Of a DNA stretch of 64,000 nt, positions 41,385-49,915 are shown one piece after another (the stretch's first letter is position 1; every line of letters starts with the position of its first letter). Both the position numbers and the translations under genes were made by a program. Source of the stretch: Dongia deserti (lineage in GTDB: Bacteria > Pseudomonadota > Alphaproteobacteria > Dongiales > Dongiaceae); the NCBI RefSeq assembly GCF_003574735.1, contig NZ_QORW01000009.1:1-64000 (forward strand), read 5' to 3'. Below the pieces are notes generated by a model. The model worked only from the letters and a program-made list of their open reading frames with translations. It did not search any database and was not told the DNA's origin.

Positions 41385-43889
41385 ATGGCGATGACCGGCG
41401 ATCAGATTTATGGACGGCCTTCGCTGCCGCGGATGAGTGGCGGCGGGTGGGGCGCGTTTGTGCGCCGGCGGCTGGCCGAGATCGCGGGCGGCACGCTCCT
41501 TCTGATCGCGCTCGCGTACCTGCTGAGCGTGCTCACCGCGCACGAGAGCGACCCCAGCTTCAACCGCGCGGTCGATGGGCCGACGCTGAACCTGATGGGG
41601 CCGATCGGCGCCCATGTCGGCGACTTCGCGCTGCAGGGCTTAGGGCTAGCCGCGATCATCTTCGTGTTGGCGCCCGCAGCCTGGGGCTGGAAGCTGATCC
41701 GCGACCGGCGGCTCGAGCGCTGGTGGCTCAAGATCACGCTGCTGCCCCTTGCCGCTTTGCTCAGCGCCGGCGCCTGCGCCGCCATCCCCTCGAGCGGGCA
41801 ATGGCCGTGGACGGCGGGCATGGGCGGGTTCTCTGGCCGCCTGCTGCTGATCGGCGCCGATGGCAAGCAAGGGCTCCGAGCGCTGCTCGACACGCTCGGC
41901 GTGCCGGCAGTGCTGGAGCACCCGCTGCTGCTCCCTACGCTCATCCTTGCGCTCGCGGCGGCCGTCGCTCTGTTCTTCACCCTCGGCATCACCCTGGGCG
42001 GCTATATCCGCGCCGGCAAGCGCGTCGCCACCGCCGGCCAGAAGTTCGGCGAGGCCTTGGATCGCGGCCGTCTGTCGTTGGGCCGTCGCAAGGCCGATGA
42101 GGACGACGAAGACGAAGACTCAGCCGCCGCGCAACGCCCGGGTTTCTTCAAGCGCCTGTTCCAGCGGTCTCCGAAGCCCGCCGCCGCGCCGCGCGCGCGG
42201 ATCGAGCCGAGCCTCGGCGCCGCCGCCCGCGCCCAGGACATCGATCTGCCGCCCGCGCCTTCCGTCCAGCCGGAGCCGAAAGGCGGCCTGGTCTCCGTGT
42301 TCCAGCGTGAGAAGAAGCCGAAGGCCAAGCCGGCCAAGCGCGAAAGCGTGAAGCAGACCAAGCTCGATTTCGAAGGCGAGTTCGAACTGCCCTCGGTCGA
42401 TCTGCTGTCTCGCCCTGTCGCCAACGCCGCCGCGCAACGCATCAACGAAGAGAGCCTGGAGAAGAACGCGCGGCTGCTCGAGACCGTGCTGGACGATTTC
42501 GGGGTCAAGGGCCAGATCGTGCGCATCCGCCCTGGGCCGGTCGTGACGCTCTACGAATTGGAACCCGCGCCCGGCACCAAGACCTCGCGCGTCGTCTCCC
42601 TCGCCGACGACGTCGCGCGCTCCATGAGTGCCGTCAGCGTGCGCATCGCGGTGGTGCCCGGCCGCTCGGTCATCGGCATCGAGCTGCCGAACCGTGAGCG
42701 CGAGACCGTGGCGTTGCGCGAGCTCTTAGAGGACGACGCCTACCATTCGTCGCAGGCGAAGCTGGCGCTGGTGCTGGGCAAGGATATCGGCGGGCAGCCG
42801 ATCGTGGTGGACCTCGCGCGCATGCCGCATCTCTTGATCGCCGGCACCACCGGCTCGGGCAAGTCGGTCGCGATCAACACCATGATCATGTCGCTGCTCT
42901 ATCGGCTGACGCCCGACCAGTGCAAGTTCATCATGATCGATCCCAAGATGCTGGAGCTGTCGGTCTATGACGATATCCCGCATCTGCTGTCGCCGGTCGT
43001 CACCGAGCCGAAGAAGGCCATCGTCGCGCTGAAATGGGTGGTGCGCGAGATGGAGAACCGCTATCGCGCCATGTCCAAGCTCGGCGTGCGCAACATCGAG
43101 GGCTACAACCAGCGCCTCGAGCAGGCGCGCAACGCCGGCGAGCAGCTGACGCGGCGCGTCCAGACCGGGTTCGATCCCGAGACCGGCAAGCCGATCTACG
43201 AGGAAGAGCCGTTCGATCTCTCGCCCCTGCCGTTCATCGTCGTGGTGGTCGACGAGATGGCCGACCTCATGCTGGTGGCCGGCAAGGATATCGAGGCCGC
43301 CATCCAGCGCCTGGCGCAGATGGCGCGCGCGGCCGGCATCCACATCATCATGGCGACCCAGCGGCCGTCGGTCGACGTCATCACCGGCACCATCAAGGCG
43401 AACTTCCCGACTCGCGTTTCCTTCCACGTGACGACCAAGATCGACAGCCGCACCATCTTGGGGGAAACCGGCGCGGAGCAGCTGCTGGGCCAGGGCGACA
43501 TGCTCTACATGGCGAACGGTGGGCGCATCACGCGCATCCACGGTCCCTTCATCTCCGACCGCGAAGTCGAATCAATCGTGAAGTTCCTGAAGACCCAGGG
43601 CGAACCCGCCTACCTGCAGGAAGTGACCGAGAGCGACGAGGACAGCCCGCTCGGCGAGGACGGGGGATTCGGCAGCAACAGCGGCTCCGGCGACGATCTC
43701 TACGACCAGGCCGTTGCGCTGGTCGCGCGCGAGCGCAAATGCTCCACCAGCTTCATCCAGCGCTACCTGCAGATCGGCTACAACCGCGCCGCCCGCATCG
43801 TCGAGCGCATGGAAAAGGAAGGCGTGGTGAGCCAAGCCAACCACGTCGGCAAACGCGAAGTGCTGGCACCGGAAGGCGGCGCACGGTAG
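41385..43889 (+). CDS. ftsK: DNA translocase FtsK
   Basis: 834 residues. Four N-terminal transmembrane helices (about 25-205) anchor it at the division septum. A charged linker (about 225-330) follows, then the alpha/beta motor with Walker [11 protein letters not shown] (about 487-496) and Walker [15 protein letters not shown] (about 616-629), and the C-terminal gamma winged helix (about 772-825) that reads the KOPS sequences. It segregates chromosomes and activates XerCD recombination at dif. All catalytic motifs are intact. The linker is shorter than in E. coli, as is usual in this class. Confidence 0.96.
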   Translation: MAMTGDQIYGRPSLPRMSGGGWGAFVRRRLAEIAGGTLLLIALAYLLSVLTAHESDPSFNRAVDGPTLNLMGPIGAHVGDFALQGLGLAAIIFVLAPAAWGWKLIRDRRLERWWLKITLLPLAALLSAGACAAIPSSGQWPWTAGMGGFSGRLLLIGADGKQGLRALLDTLGVPAVLEHPLLLPTLILALAAAVALFFTLGITLGGYIRAGKRVATAGQKFGEALDRGRLSLGRRKADEDDEDEDSAAAQRPGFFKRLFQRSPKPAAAPRARIEPSLGAAARAQDIDLPPAPSVQPEPKGGLVSVFQREKKPKAKPAKRESVKQTKLDFEGEFELPSVDLLSRPVANAAAQRINEESLEKNARLLETVLDDFGVKGQIVRIRPGPVVTLYELEPAPGTKTSRVVSLADDVARSMSAVSVRIAVVPGRSVIGIELPNRERETVALRELLEDDAYHSSQAKLALVLGKDIGGQPIVVDLARMPHLLIAGTTGSGKSVAINTMIMSLLYRLTPDQCKFIMIDPKMLELSVYDDIPHLLSPVVTEPKKAIVALKWVVREMENRYRAMSKLGVRNIEGYNQRLEQARNAGEQLTRRVQTGFDPETGKPIYEEEPFDLSPLPFIVVVVDEMADLMLVAGKDIEAAIQRLAQMARAAGIHIIMATQRPSVDVITGTIKANFPTRVSFHVTTKIDSRTILGETGAEQLLGQGDMLYMANGGRITRIHGPFISDREVESIVKFLKTQGEPAYLQEVTESDEDSPLGEDGGFGSNSGSGDDLYDQAVALVARERKCSTSFIQRYLQIGYNRAARIVERMEKEGVVSQANHVGKREVLAPEGGAR

Positions 43890-44031
43890 GGCAGGGCGCC
43901 GTATGCGATCTGCCGCCACGGGTAAGAAGCTGATCGCTTATGCACCGATGCTGCGGTAGAATGTGCGCCTTCACCGGACCTCGATCGGCCTAAACCCGTT
44001 CGCTTTGTGTATCCTCTCGGGGTGAGTCCCC

Positions 44032-44985
44032 ATGCTCGTCCGGCCTGCGCGGCGCGACTATCGCACCTGGATACTCGACAGCCGTCGCTGGGGACAGTAT
44101 CGGCCGCGTTCAGACGACATCGTCATTGCGACCTATCCGAAATGCGGCACCACTTGGATGCAGCGGATCGTCGGGCTGCTCATCTTTCAAAGCCCGGAAC
44201 CACTGCCGGTGATGCAGATCTCGCCGTGGATTGATCGCCGCTTCCCCGAGCCGATCGAGGCCGTTCTCGGCCGGCTCGACGCACAGGAACACCGCCGCTT
44301 CCTCAAGGCGCATTTGCCTGCCGATGGCCTGCCGATTTACGACGACGTGAAGTACGTGCATGTCGCGCGGGACGGGCGCGACGCGTGCATGTCCTTCCAC
44401 AACCACGGCTCGGGCTTCACACCCCGGATGCTGGAAGATCTCGATCGGGCCGGACTGGCGGACGAGTCTGTCGGTCGGCCCTACCCGCGCGTCCCTGCCG
44501 ACCCGGAAGTGTTCTTCCACCGATGGCTGACCGAAGGCGCGGTGCCAGGCAACGAGGATGGCCTGCCCACAATGTCCTTTTTCCACTGCGAGCGGACCTG
44601 GTGGGCGGAGCGGCACCGGCCGAACGTGCTGCTCGTCCACTTCAATGACCTGAAGGCAGATCTTGCGGGAGAGATGTGGCGCCTCGCCGACTTCCTCGGC
44701 ATCGCGATCGACCCGGATCTCTGGCCCTCGCTCGTCGAGGCCGCCGGCTTCGAGGCGATGCGCCGGAGCGGCGCCGCGCTGATGGGGCGTGTCGCAGAGA
44801 GCTTCCGCGGGGGCGCGGACCACTTCTTCCACAAGGGCACGAACGAGCGCTGGCGGAGCGTCTTCCGCGACGAGGACCTCTCGCTCTACGAGATCAAAGC
44901 CGCAGCGATGCTGTCGTCGGCCTGCGCTCAGTGGGTTGCCGCCGGCCGCCTCAGGGCCGGCGATCCTCGGCTCGCGGCGGACTGA
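44032..44985 (+). CDS. Sulfotransferase domain protein
   Basis: 317 residues of the PAPS-dependent sulfotransferase fold. The 5'-phosphosulfate loop is YPKCGTTWMQRIV (about 35-47) and the 3'-phosphate region is VHVARDGRDACMSFHNH (about 108-124). HFNDLKADLAGEMWRLADFL is also typical. It transfers sulfate to a hydroxyl or amine of a small molecule or glycan. It sits between ftsK and lolA, which I recall as neighbours in many relatives, so it is probably an insertion. It may act with the sulfotransferase-like proteins of the polysaccharide island. Confidence 0.88.
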   Translation: MLVRPARRDYRTWILDSRRWGQYRPRSDDIVIATYPKCGTTWMQRIVGLLIFQSPEPLPVMQISPWIDRRFPEPIEAVLGRLDAQEHRRFLKAHLPADGLPIYDDVKYVHVARDGRDACMSFHNHGSGFTPRMLEDLDRAGLADESVGRPYPRVPADPEVFFHRWLTEGAVPGNEDGLPTMSFFHCERTWWAERHRPNVLLVHFNDLKADLAGEMWRLADFLGIAIDPDLWPSLVEAAGFEAMRRSGAALMGRVAESFRGGADHFFHKGTNERWRSVFRDEDLSLYEIKAAAMLSSACAQWVAAGRLRAGDPRLAAD

Positions 44986-45073
44986 AGGAAGTCCCGCCGC
45001 TCCGCCCTTCTGAGTTCAATTCGCGCCGAGCAGGGCTGCGCAATTGATTGGCGGGGTGTTCTCGCCCTGTCGG

Positions 45074-45493
45074 CTAGCTCGCCTTCGGCAGCACGAAACA
45101 GTCGCGCGCCAGCTCGGAGCGCAGCGTCTCCTTCGGGTAGTAGCGCAACAGAAGGTCCGGCGCGAACAGCTCCGGGTGACGCGCGGCGAAGTCCTCCCAC
45201 ACGAGCACTCTTGCACCCGCCAGCTCGACGACAGTCCCTTGCTCGACCAGGTCCTCCGCCATGCGCTGGTGGATCAGTGCGAGAAAGGCGGCGGTGACGG
45301 TCTCGTGATAGAGCCCCTGCTTGCCGTGATGGGCGGCGAAGCGGCGCAATGCCTGCGCCATCGCGCTCAAGGCCCCGGCAAACCCGAGACGCTGCAGATA
45401 CGTGAAGCCCGCCCGCACATGGGCGCGGTGATCCAACGCGGCCGGTGGCAACGTCAGGTCCTCCAGCCGCTCGATCAGCTCATCGCACGTCAT
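45074..45493 (-). CDS. Hypothetical protein, second gene of a two-gene cassette
   Basis: 139 residues, all soluble. The conserved-looking parts are LDHRAHVRAGFTYLQRLG (about 26-43) and HHGKQGLYHETVTAAFLALIHQR (about 68-90), with His residues spaced as in metal-binding helices. I recall this pattern (HxxHVRxaW, LYHETiT) as widespread in alphaproteobacteria without a known function. Its ATG overlaps the stop of the upstream small protein gene as ATGA, so the two are translationally coupled. The first gene encodes a ribbon-helix-helix-like protein. Confidence 0.75.
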   Translation of the reverse strand: MTCDELIERLEDLTLPPAALDHRAHVRAGFTYLQRLGFAGALSAMAQALRRFAAHHGKQGLYHETVTAAFLALIHQRMAEDLVEQGTVVELAGARVLVWEDFAARHPELFAPDLLLRYYPKETLRSELARDCFVLPKAS

Positions 45494-45756
45494 CCGCGTT
45501 TCTCCTTCAGCCGGTGGCTGTCGTTCGCACTCAAGGTCAGCCCATAGATCCGCTTCAGATCCTCGATGTGCTTCAGCGTCGTCTTTTCGAACGGCGCCTT
45601 GCCTTCGAAGGAATGCAGCACGATGCCCTCGACCAGGTCGCCCAGGGTCATGTCGCAATATTCCGCGAGCGCCTTCAGCACCTTCAGCAGGCGCCTTTCC
45701 AGCCGGATGCCGGTCTGCACCCGCTCGACCGCGACAGTGGGCTCGTTCTTGGCCAT
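45490..45756 (-). CDS. Small ribbon-helix-helix-like protein, first gene of the cassette
   Basis: 88 residues. The N-terminal segment VERVQTGIRLERRLLKVLKALAEYCDMTLGDLVEGIV (about 8-44) has the strand-helix-helix spacing of RHH (CopG/Arc-like) proteins. The rest is a polar helical tail. ATG 45756 was chosen because the conserved-looking part begins just after it. It would bind DNA as a dimer if the fold assignment is right. The RHH-plus-unknown layout recalls a toxin-antitoxin pair, but the partner does not look like a toxin. Confidence 0.7.
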   Translation of the reverse strand: MAKNEPTVAVERVQTGIRLERRLLKVLKALAEYCDMTLGDLVEGIVLHSFEGKAPFEKTTLKHIEDLKRIYGLTLSANDSHRLKEKRG

Positions 45757-45973
45757 TGGTATGTTTGTACTAATGTACCACGTCGCCGTCAATGGCTCTC
45801 CGGAGATCGCGCTCGCACCCATCAAAAGGACACGATTTCAGAGATTTAATGGACTAGAGCGCGCTTGCGCGATCGTGATGGGCCGGTCGTGGCAATGGGT
45901 CGCGCAACAAACTATATCTCTTGCCATTGGTTACGAGACTGGACCCAGAGCCCCAAAGCGCAGAAGGGAGCGC

Positions 45974-46654
45974 ATGAAGACCTCGAAGCGACAGCACTAT
46001 CACATGGATCGCCGCGGCCTGTTGCGCGCGAGCGCTGGCCTCGTTGGCGCCGCCGCGGTCGGCAGCCTCCTGCCATCCATGGCCCTGGCGCAAGGCATTC
46101 AGGCGGCGCAGCTGAGCGAGTCCGATAAGGCGGACCTTACGCGCGTCGAGGATTACCTCAACGGCATCAGCTCGATGAAGGCGAGCTTCCAGCAATTCAC
46201 CCAGGGCGAGGGCCTGGCATTCGGGCGCATCTATTTGCGCCGGCCGGGGCGGCTGCGCGTCGAATATGATCCGCCGTCGGAAATCCTGCTGATCGCGGAC
46301 GGCACCCTGCTCTCCTACTACGACGCGGAGCTCAACCACATTGAGCAGGTGCCGCTGAGACTCTCGCCCATGTGGTTCCTGCTGCGCGACAACGTGCGGC
46401 TGGGCGGCGACGTGACCGTCACGTCGTTCAAGAAGGCTGCCAACGCTATCCTGATCGGCATGGTGCAGTCGGACGAACCGGAAGCCGGCTCAGTCCTGCT
46501 GGAGTTTGGCGACAAGCCGCTGGAGCTGCGGCAATGGTCGATTACCGATTCCGCCGGCAGCGAGGTGCGCGTCGGCCTCTATAACACCGAGTTCGGCATC
46601 CCCCTCAGTGCAGCCCTGTTCGCCACCCCACGCAAGCGGCCGAGGAACAGATGA
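45974..46654 (+). CDS. lolA: Outer-membrane lipoprotein carrier LolA family protein
   Basis: 226 residues. The N-terminus has a twin-arginine-like signal (MDRRGLLRASAGLVGAAAVG) and a cleavage site near SMALAQG (about 40). The mature protein has the LolA fold: LNGISSMKASFQQFTQGEG, GRIYLRRPGRLRVEYD, ILLIADGTLLSYYDAE, and the C-terminal LGL-like VGLYNTEFG. It ferries lipoproteins from LolCDE across the periplasm to the outer membrane. AGGGAG lies seven bases before ATG 45974. Its position after ftsK is the familiar one. The stop is at the edge of a heptamer array. Confidence 0.92.
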   Translation: MKTSKRQHYHMDRRGLLRASAGLVGAAAVGSLLPSMALAQGIQAAQLSESDKADLTRVEDYLNGISSMKASFQQFTQGEGLAFGRIYLRRPGRLRVEYDPPSEILLIADGTLLSYYDAELNHIEQVPLRLSPMWFLLRDNVRLGGDVTVTSFKKAANAILIGMVQSDEPEAGSVLLEFGDKPLELRQWSITDSAGSEVRVGLYNTEFGIPLSAALFATPRKRPRNR

Positions 46655-46727
46655 CAGGGATCAGGAATCAGATGTCAGATCAGATTCCGCTTTGTCAGAT
46701 ACCTGATACCTGATACCTGACGTCTGA
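46653..46727. repeat. Heptamer inverted array 4, filling the lolA-GATase gap
   Basis: The left arm has units GACAGGG ATCAGGA ATCAGAT GTCAGAT. The right arm (46694-46727) has ACCTGAT ACCTGAT ACCTGAC GTCTGAT. The array spans the whole 72-base gap from the lolA stop to the ATG of the next gene, so the start codon of that gene is within the last unit. Confidence 0.75.
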
Positions 46728-47536
46728 TGAAGCTTGCGAACGACGCGCCGATCGTGGCTGTCCCGATGTGCGTGAAGCAGATCGACGGGCAGAATTTCCA
46801 CACCGTCGGCGAGAAATACCTGACCGCGGTGATCCAGGGCGCGGAGGCCTATCCGCTGTCCTTCCCGGCCCTGGGGCCGGTGCTGGACCCGGCGGCGCTG
46901 CTGGGCCAGGTGGATGGCGTGCTGTTCACCGGCAGCCCGTCCAATGTCGCGGTACATCACTACGAGGGCGAGCCGGACCGGCCCGACAGCCCCCAGGATC
47001 CCGGGCGCGATGCGGTCACACTGCCGCTGATCCGCGCGGCGATCGCGCGGGAGGTGCCGATCTTCTGCATCTGCCGCGGCTTCCAGGAGCTGAACGTGGC
47101 GCTGGGCGGCACGCTGGACACCCAGGTCCACATCGCTGACGGGCGCATGGACCACCGTGCGCCGCAGGACGTGCCGTACGAGCAGATGTATGGGCCGCGC
47201 CACAAGGTCACCTTCGCGGCCGGTGGCCAGTTCGCGCGCATCCTCGGCAAGAACGAGACGGAGGTGAACTCGCTGCACTGGCAGGGCATCGCAAAGCCGG
47301 CACCGCGGATCCAGGTGGAAGGCCGCGCCGAAGACGGGGTTATCGAGGCGGTGAGCCTCCAGGATTATGCCGGCTTCTGCCTGGGCGCGCAGTGGCATCC
47401 GGAATTCCGGGTGACCGAGAACGCCGATTCCATGGCCCTTTTCAAAGCGTTCGGCGCGGCTGCTCGCGCACGGCGTCAGCAGCGCCTGGGCGGTGGCGCG
47501 AAATCAGCAGCCAGGAAGGCCGGCGCAGCGGCGTAG
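46727..47536 (+). CDS. Class I glutamine amidotransferase-like protein (gamma-Glu-GABA hydrolase family)
   Basis: 269 residues with the triad-type motifs of the peptidase C26/PuuD group: FCICRGFQELNVALGG with the nucleophile Cys (about 110) and LGAQWHPEF with the His and Glu (about 225). A hydrolase of gamma-glutamyl compounds is the most likely role. Because no other putrescine-degradation genes are nearby, the substrate is open. It has no Shine-Dalgarno; the repeat array runs right up to the ATG. The C-terminal 25 residues are basic and low in complexity. Confidence 0.88.
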   Translation: MKLANDAPIVAVPMCVKQIDGQNFHTVGEKYLTAVIQGAEAYPLSFPALGPVLDPAALLGQVDGVLFTGSPSNVAVHHYEGEPDRPDSPQDPGRDAVTLPLIRAAIAREVPIFCICRGFQELNVALGGTLDTQVHIADGRMDHRAPQDVPYEQMYGPRHKVTFAAGGQFARILGKNETEVNSLHWQGIAKPAPRIQVEGRAEDGVIEAVSLQDYAGFCLGAQWHPEFRVTENADSMALFKAFGAAARARRQQRLGGGAKSAARKAGAAA

Positions 47537-47639
47537 GCAATTCACAGGACGGCGGGAAAAAGGATGTACGACTAAAGAAACAGCGGCAGCAGGCCGTTTT
47601 CGCTTACATTTCAAGGCTTCGCGATTTTGTGAGCAGATT

Positions 47640-47931
47640 CTTGGAAAGCGCTGTTGAAACTTTGGAAAGCATTGCCACATAGTTTACTAGAGCAGATAGC
47701 CGTAGCCGCAATGGCTGCGGTTTTCCCAGGAAGCGGTCTCCCCCACCGCCCCTGGGCTCCGACAACGGAGAAAGAACGCCCGGTCCTCCCCTGGCCGGGC
47801 GTTCGCTTTTTGGGGCATTTTCCCGAACAAGATTTCTTCCCACCGCCCATGGTCTTGGCTATACGGTCCAGACTTGCCCAGCCGGATACCGATTTGCCGG
47901 CCGTTGAATAATTGGGGGCTGCGAAACGCCT
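47640..47931 (+). promoter_or_regulatory. Probable promoter and structured leader of the polysaccharide operon
   Basis: TTGAAA (47655) and an ACATAG/TAGTTT hexamer about 17-20 bases later are candidate -35 and -10 boxes. Downstream are a small hairpin CCGCA-ATGGC-TGCGG followed by TTTT (about 47709-47728), a larger one pairing CCCAGG with CCTGGG (about 47727-47757), and the strong terminator at 47774-47811, all before the uxs start. This order suggests transcription attenuation or antitermination, which is inference. The rest of the gap from 47537 shows no gene. Confidence 0.35.
47774..47811 (+). terminator. Rho-independent terminator-like hairpin in front of the polysaccharide operon
   Basis: GAACGCCCGG (47774-47783) pairs with CCGGGCGTTC (47795-47804), a ten-base-pair perfect stem with an 11-base loop. 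A run of five T follows two bases later. It lies 121 bases upstream of the uxs start and about 240 bases downstream of the preceding gene, so it could either end that gene's transcript or act as an attenuator. Confidence 0.65.
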
Positions 47932-48888
47932 ATGGCTCTGCGCGATCGGCCGAGGGTGCTCGTCACCGGAGGCGCTGGATTTCTGGGAAGCTTCCTGTGC
48001 GAGCGGCTGGTGCAGGATGGCCACGACGTGATCTGCGTCGACAATTTCTATACCGGCCGCAGACAGAACATCTTCCATCTGACGCCGCACGAGAACTTCG
48101 AGGTCCTGCGCCACGACATCACCTTCTCCCTCTATGTGGAGGTGGACCAGATCTACAACTTGGCGTGCCCGGCCTCGCCCGTTCACTACCAGTATGACCC
48201 GGTGCAGACGACGAAGACCTGCGTCCATGGCACCATCAACATGCTGGGGCTCGCCAAGCGCTGCGGCGCCAGGATCCTGCAGGCCTCGACCAGCGAGGTC
48301 TATGGCGATCCCCAGGTCCATCCGCAGCGCGAGGATTATTGGGGCCACGTGAACCCGACCGGTCCGCGCGCCTGCTACGACGAGGCCAAGCGGTGCGCCG
48401 AGACCCTCTTCTTCGACTACTACCGGCAGCATGGCACGCGCATCAAGGTGGCGCGCATCTTTAATACCTACGGCCCGCGCATGCTGCACAACGACGGGCG
48501 CGTGATCTCGAACTTCGCGGTGCAGGCGCTGCGCGGCGAGCCGATCACCATCTACGGCGACGGCAGCCAGACCCGGTCTTTTTGCTATGTCGAGGATCTC
48601 ATCGACGGGCTGATCCGCCTGATGAACAGCCCCGATGAGGTGACGGGCCCGATCAACCTCGGCAACCCGGCGGAGGTCACGGTGAAAGAGGTGGCCGAGG
48701 AGATCATCGCGCTGACCGGCTCGCGCTCGACGCTGTCGTTCCACCCGTTGCCCCAGAACGACCCGGTGCGCCGGCGGCCGGACATTTCGCTGGCGACCAG
48801 TGTCCTGGGCTGGCAGCCCACGGTCCCCCGCGCCGAGGGGCTGAAGAAGACCATCGCGTATTTTCAAAGCCAGCTTGCTGGCGAGTAG
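47932..48888 (+). CDS. uxs: UDP-glucuronate decarboxylase (UDP-xylose synthase)
   Basis: 318 residues of the extended SDR fold. [11 protein letters not shown] (about 12-22) binds NAD. The catalytic Ser/Thr is in [12 protein letters not shown] and the YxxxK pair in [10 protein letters not shown] (about 144-153). [20 protein letters not shown] is a signature of UXS. It converts UDP-glucuronate to UDP-xylose through a 4-keto intermediate. It is the first gene of the polysaccharide operon; galE follows 15 bases later. Confidence 0.93.
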   Translation: MALRDRPRVLVTGGAGFLGSFLCERLVQDGHDVICVDNFYTGRRQNIFHLTPHENFEVLRHDITFSLYVEVDQIYNLACPASPVHYQYDPVQTTKTCVHGTINMLGLAKRCGARILQASTSEVYGDPQVHPQREDYWGHVNPTGPRACYDEAKRCAETLFFDYYRQHGTRIKVARIFNTYGPRMLHNDGRVISNFAVQALRGEPITIYGDGSQTRSFCYVEDLIDGLIRLMNSPDEVTGPINLGNPAEVTVKEVAEEIIALTGSRSTLSFHPLPQNDPVRRRPDISLATSVLGWQPTVPRAEGLKKTIAYFQSQLAGE

Positions 48889-48903
48889 GGTCGTTCAAAG
48901 ACG

Positions 48904-49893
48904 ATGAAGATTCTGGTGACAGGTGGCGCAGGCTATGTCGGGAGCCATGCCTGCAAGGCGCTGGCTCAGGCAGGTCACCACCCCATCGTCTACGACAATC
49001 TCTCCCGCGGCCACCGGAGCCTGGTGAAGTGGGGAACCTTCGAGCAGGGGGACATTCTCGACCCGTCGCGGCTGGACGAGGTTCTTGGCCGCCACCGGCC
49101 GGACGGCGTGCTGCATTTCGCGGCCCTCGCCTATGTCGGCGAATCGGTCGAGGATCCGGCGCTGTATTACCGGAACAATGTCGTCGGCAGCCACTGCCTG
49201 CTCGACGCCATGCGACGGCACAGCATCAACCGGCTGGTCTTCTCGAGCACGTGCGCGACCTATGGCCCGCCGCTTCGGACGCCGATCGACGAGGACCACC
49301 CGCAGCAGCCGGTCAATCCCTATGGGGCGACCAAGCTGGCCGTGGAGCGCATGCTGCACGATTATGGACAGGCGTACGGCCTGCGCTGGGCGGCCTTGCG
49401 CTACTTCAACGCGGCCGGGGCGGATGCCGACGGTGAGATCGGCGAGATGCACGAGCCCGAGACTCACGCCATCCCGCTCGCGATCTTCGCCGCGCTCGGC
49501 CGGATCCCGTCATTCCAGCTTTACGGCACCGATTACCCGACGCGGGACGGCACCGCCGTGCGCGACTACATCCATGTCGCCGATCTCGCGACGGCGCATG
49601 TGAAGGCGCTGGACTACCTCGCGGGTGGTGGCGACTCTCTTGCCCTCAATCTCGGAACGGGACAGGGTACCTCGGTCCTGGAGATCATCCGCGCGGTGGA
49701 GCGCGTCACGGGCAGGCCAGTGCCGACCACGCATTGCGCGCGGCGAGCCGGCGACCCGAGCGCACTGGTCGCGGATGGGAGCCGCGCGCGTTCGGTGCTC
49801 GGCTGGACGCCCCGCTATCGCGACGCGGACAGCATCATCGCATCGGCGTGGCGGTGGCATGCGTCGCGCAACGAGCCCGGTATTTCGGAATAG
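48904..49893 (+). CDS. galE: UDP-glucose 4-epimerase
   Basis: 329 residues of the extended SDR fold. TGGAGYVGSHA (about 6-16) binds NAD, with VFSSTCATYGPP carrying the Ser/Thr, NPYGATKLAVE the Tyr and Lys (about 140-150), and RYFNAAGAD the conserved Asn. The motif order fits GalE, which interconverts UDP-glucose and UDP-galactose or their GlcNAc/GalNAc forms. It is the second gene of the polysaccharide operon. The giant glycosyltransferase gene starts 22 bases after it. Confidence 0.93.
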   Translation: MKILVTGGAGYVGSHACKALAQAGHHPIVYDNLSRGHRSLVKWGTFEQGDILDPSRLDEVLGRHRPDGVLHFAALAYVGESVEDPALYYRNNVVGSHCLLDAMRRHSINRLVFSSTCATYGPPLRTPIDEDHPQQPVNPYGATKLAVERMLHDYGQAYGLRWAALRYFNAAGADADGEIGEMHEPETHAIPLAIFAALGRIPSFQLYGTDYPTRDGTAVRDYIHVADLATAHVKALDYLAGGGDSLALNLGTGQGTSVLEIIRAVERVTGRPVPTTHCARRAGDPSALVADGSRARSVLGWTPRYRDADSIIASAWRWHASRNEPGISE

Positions 49894-49915
49894 TGATTGG
49901 CGTAAGGTTATTCAG

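Noticed and set aside
45074-45756. Firm toxin-antitoxin call for the two-gene cassette
   Set aside because: Only the RHH-like fold and the overlap support it; the second protein is 139 residues with no toxin motif, so I report it as an unknown cassette.
47573-47584. Three-codon frame (ATG TAC GAC TAA) after AAAGG in front of the polysaccharide leader
   Set aside because: Too short to separate from chance, and it lies upstream of the probable promoter.
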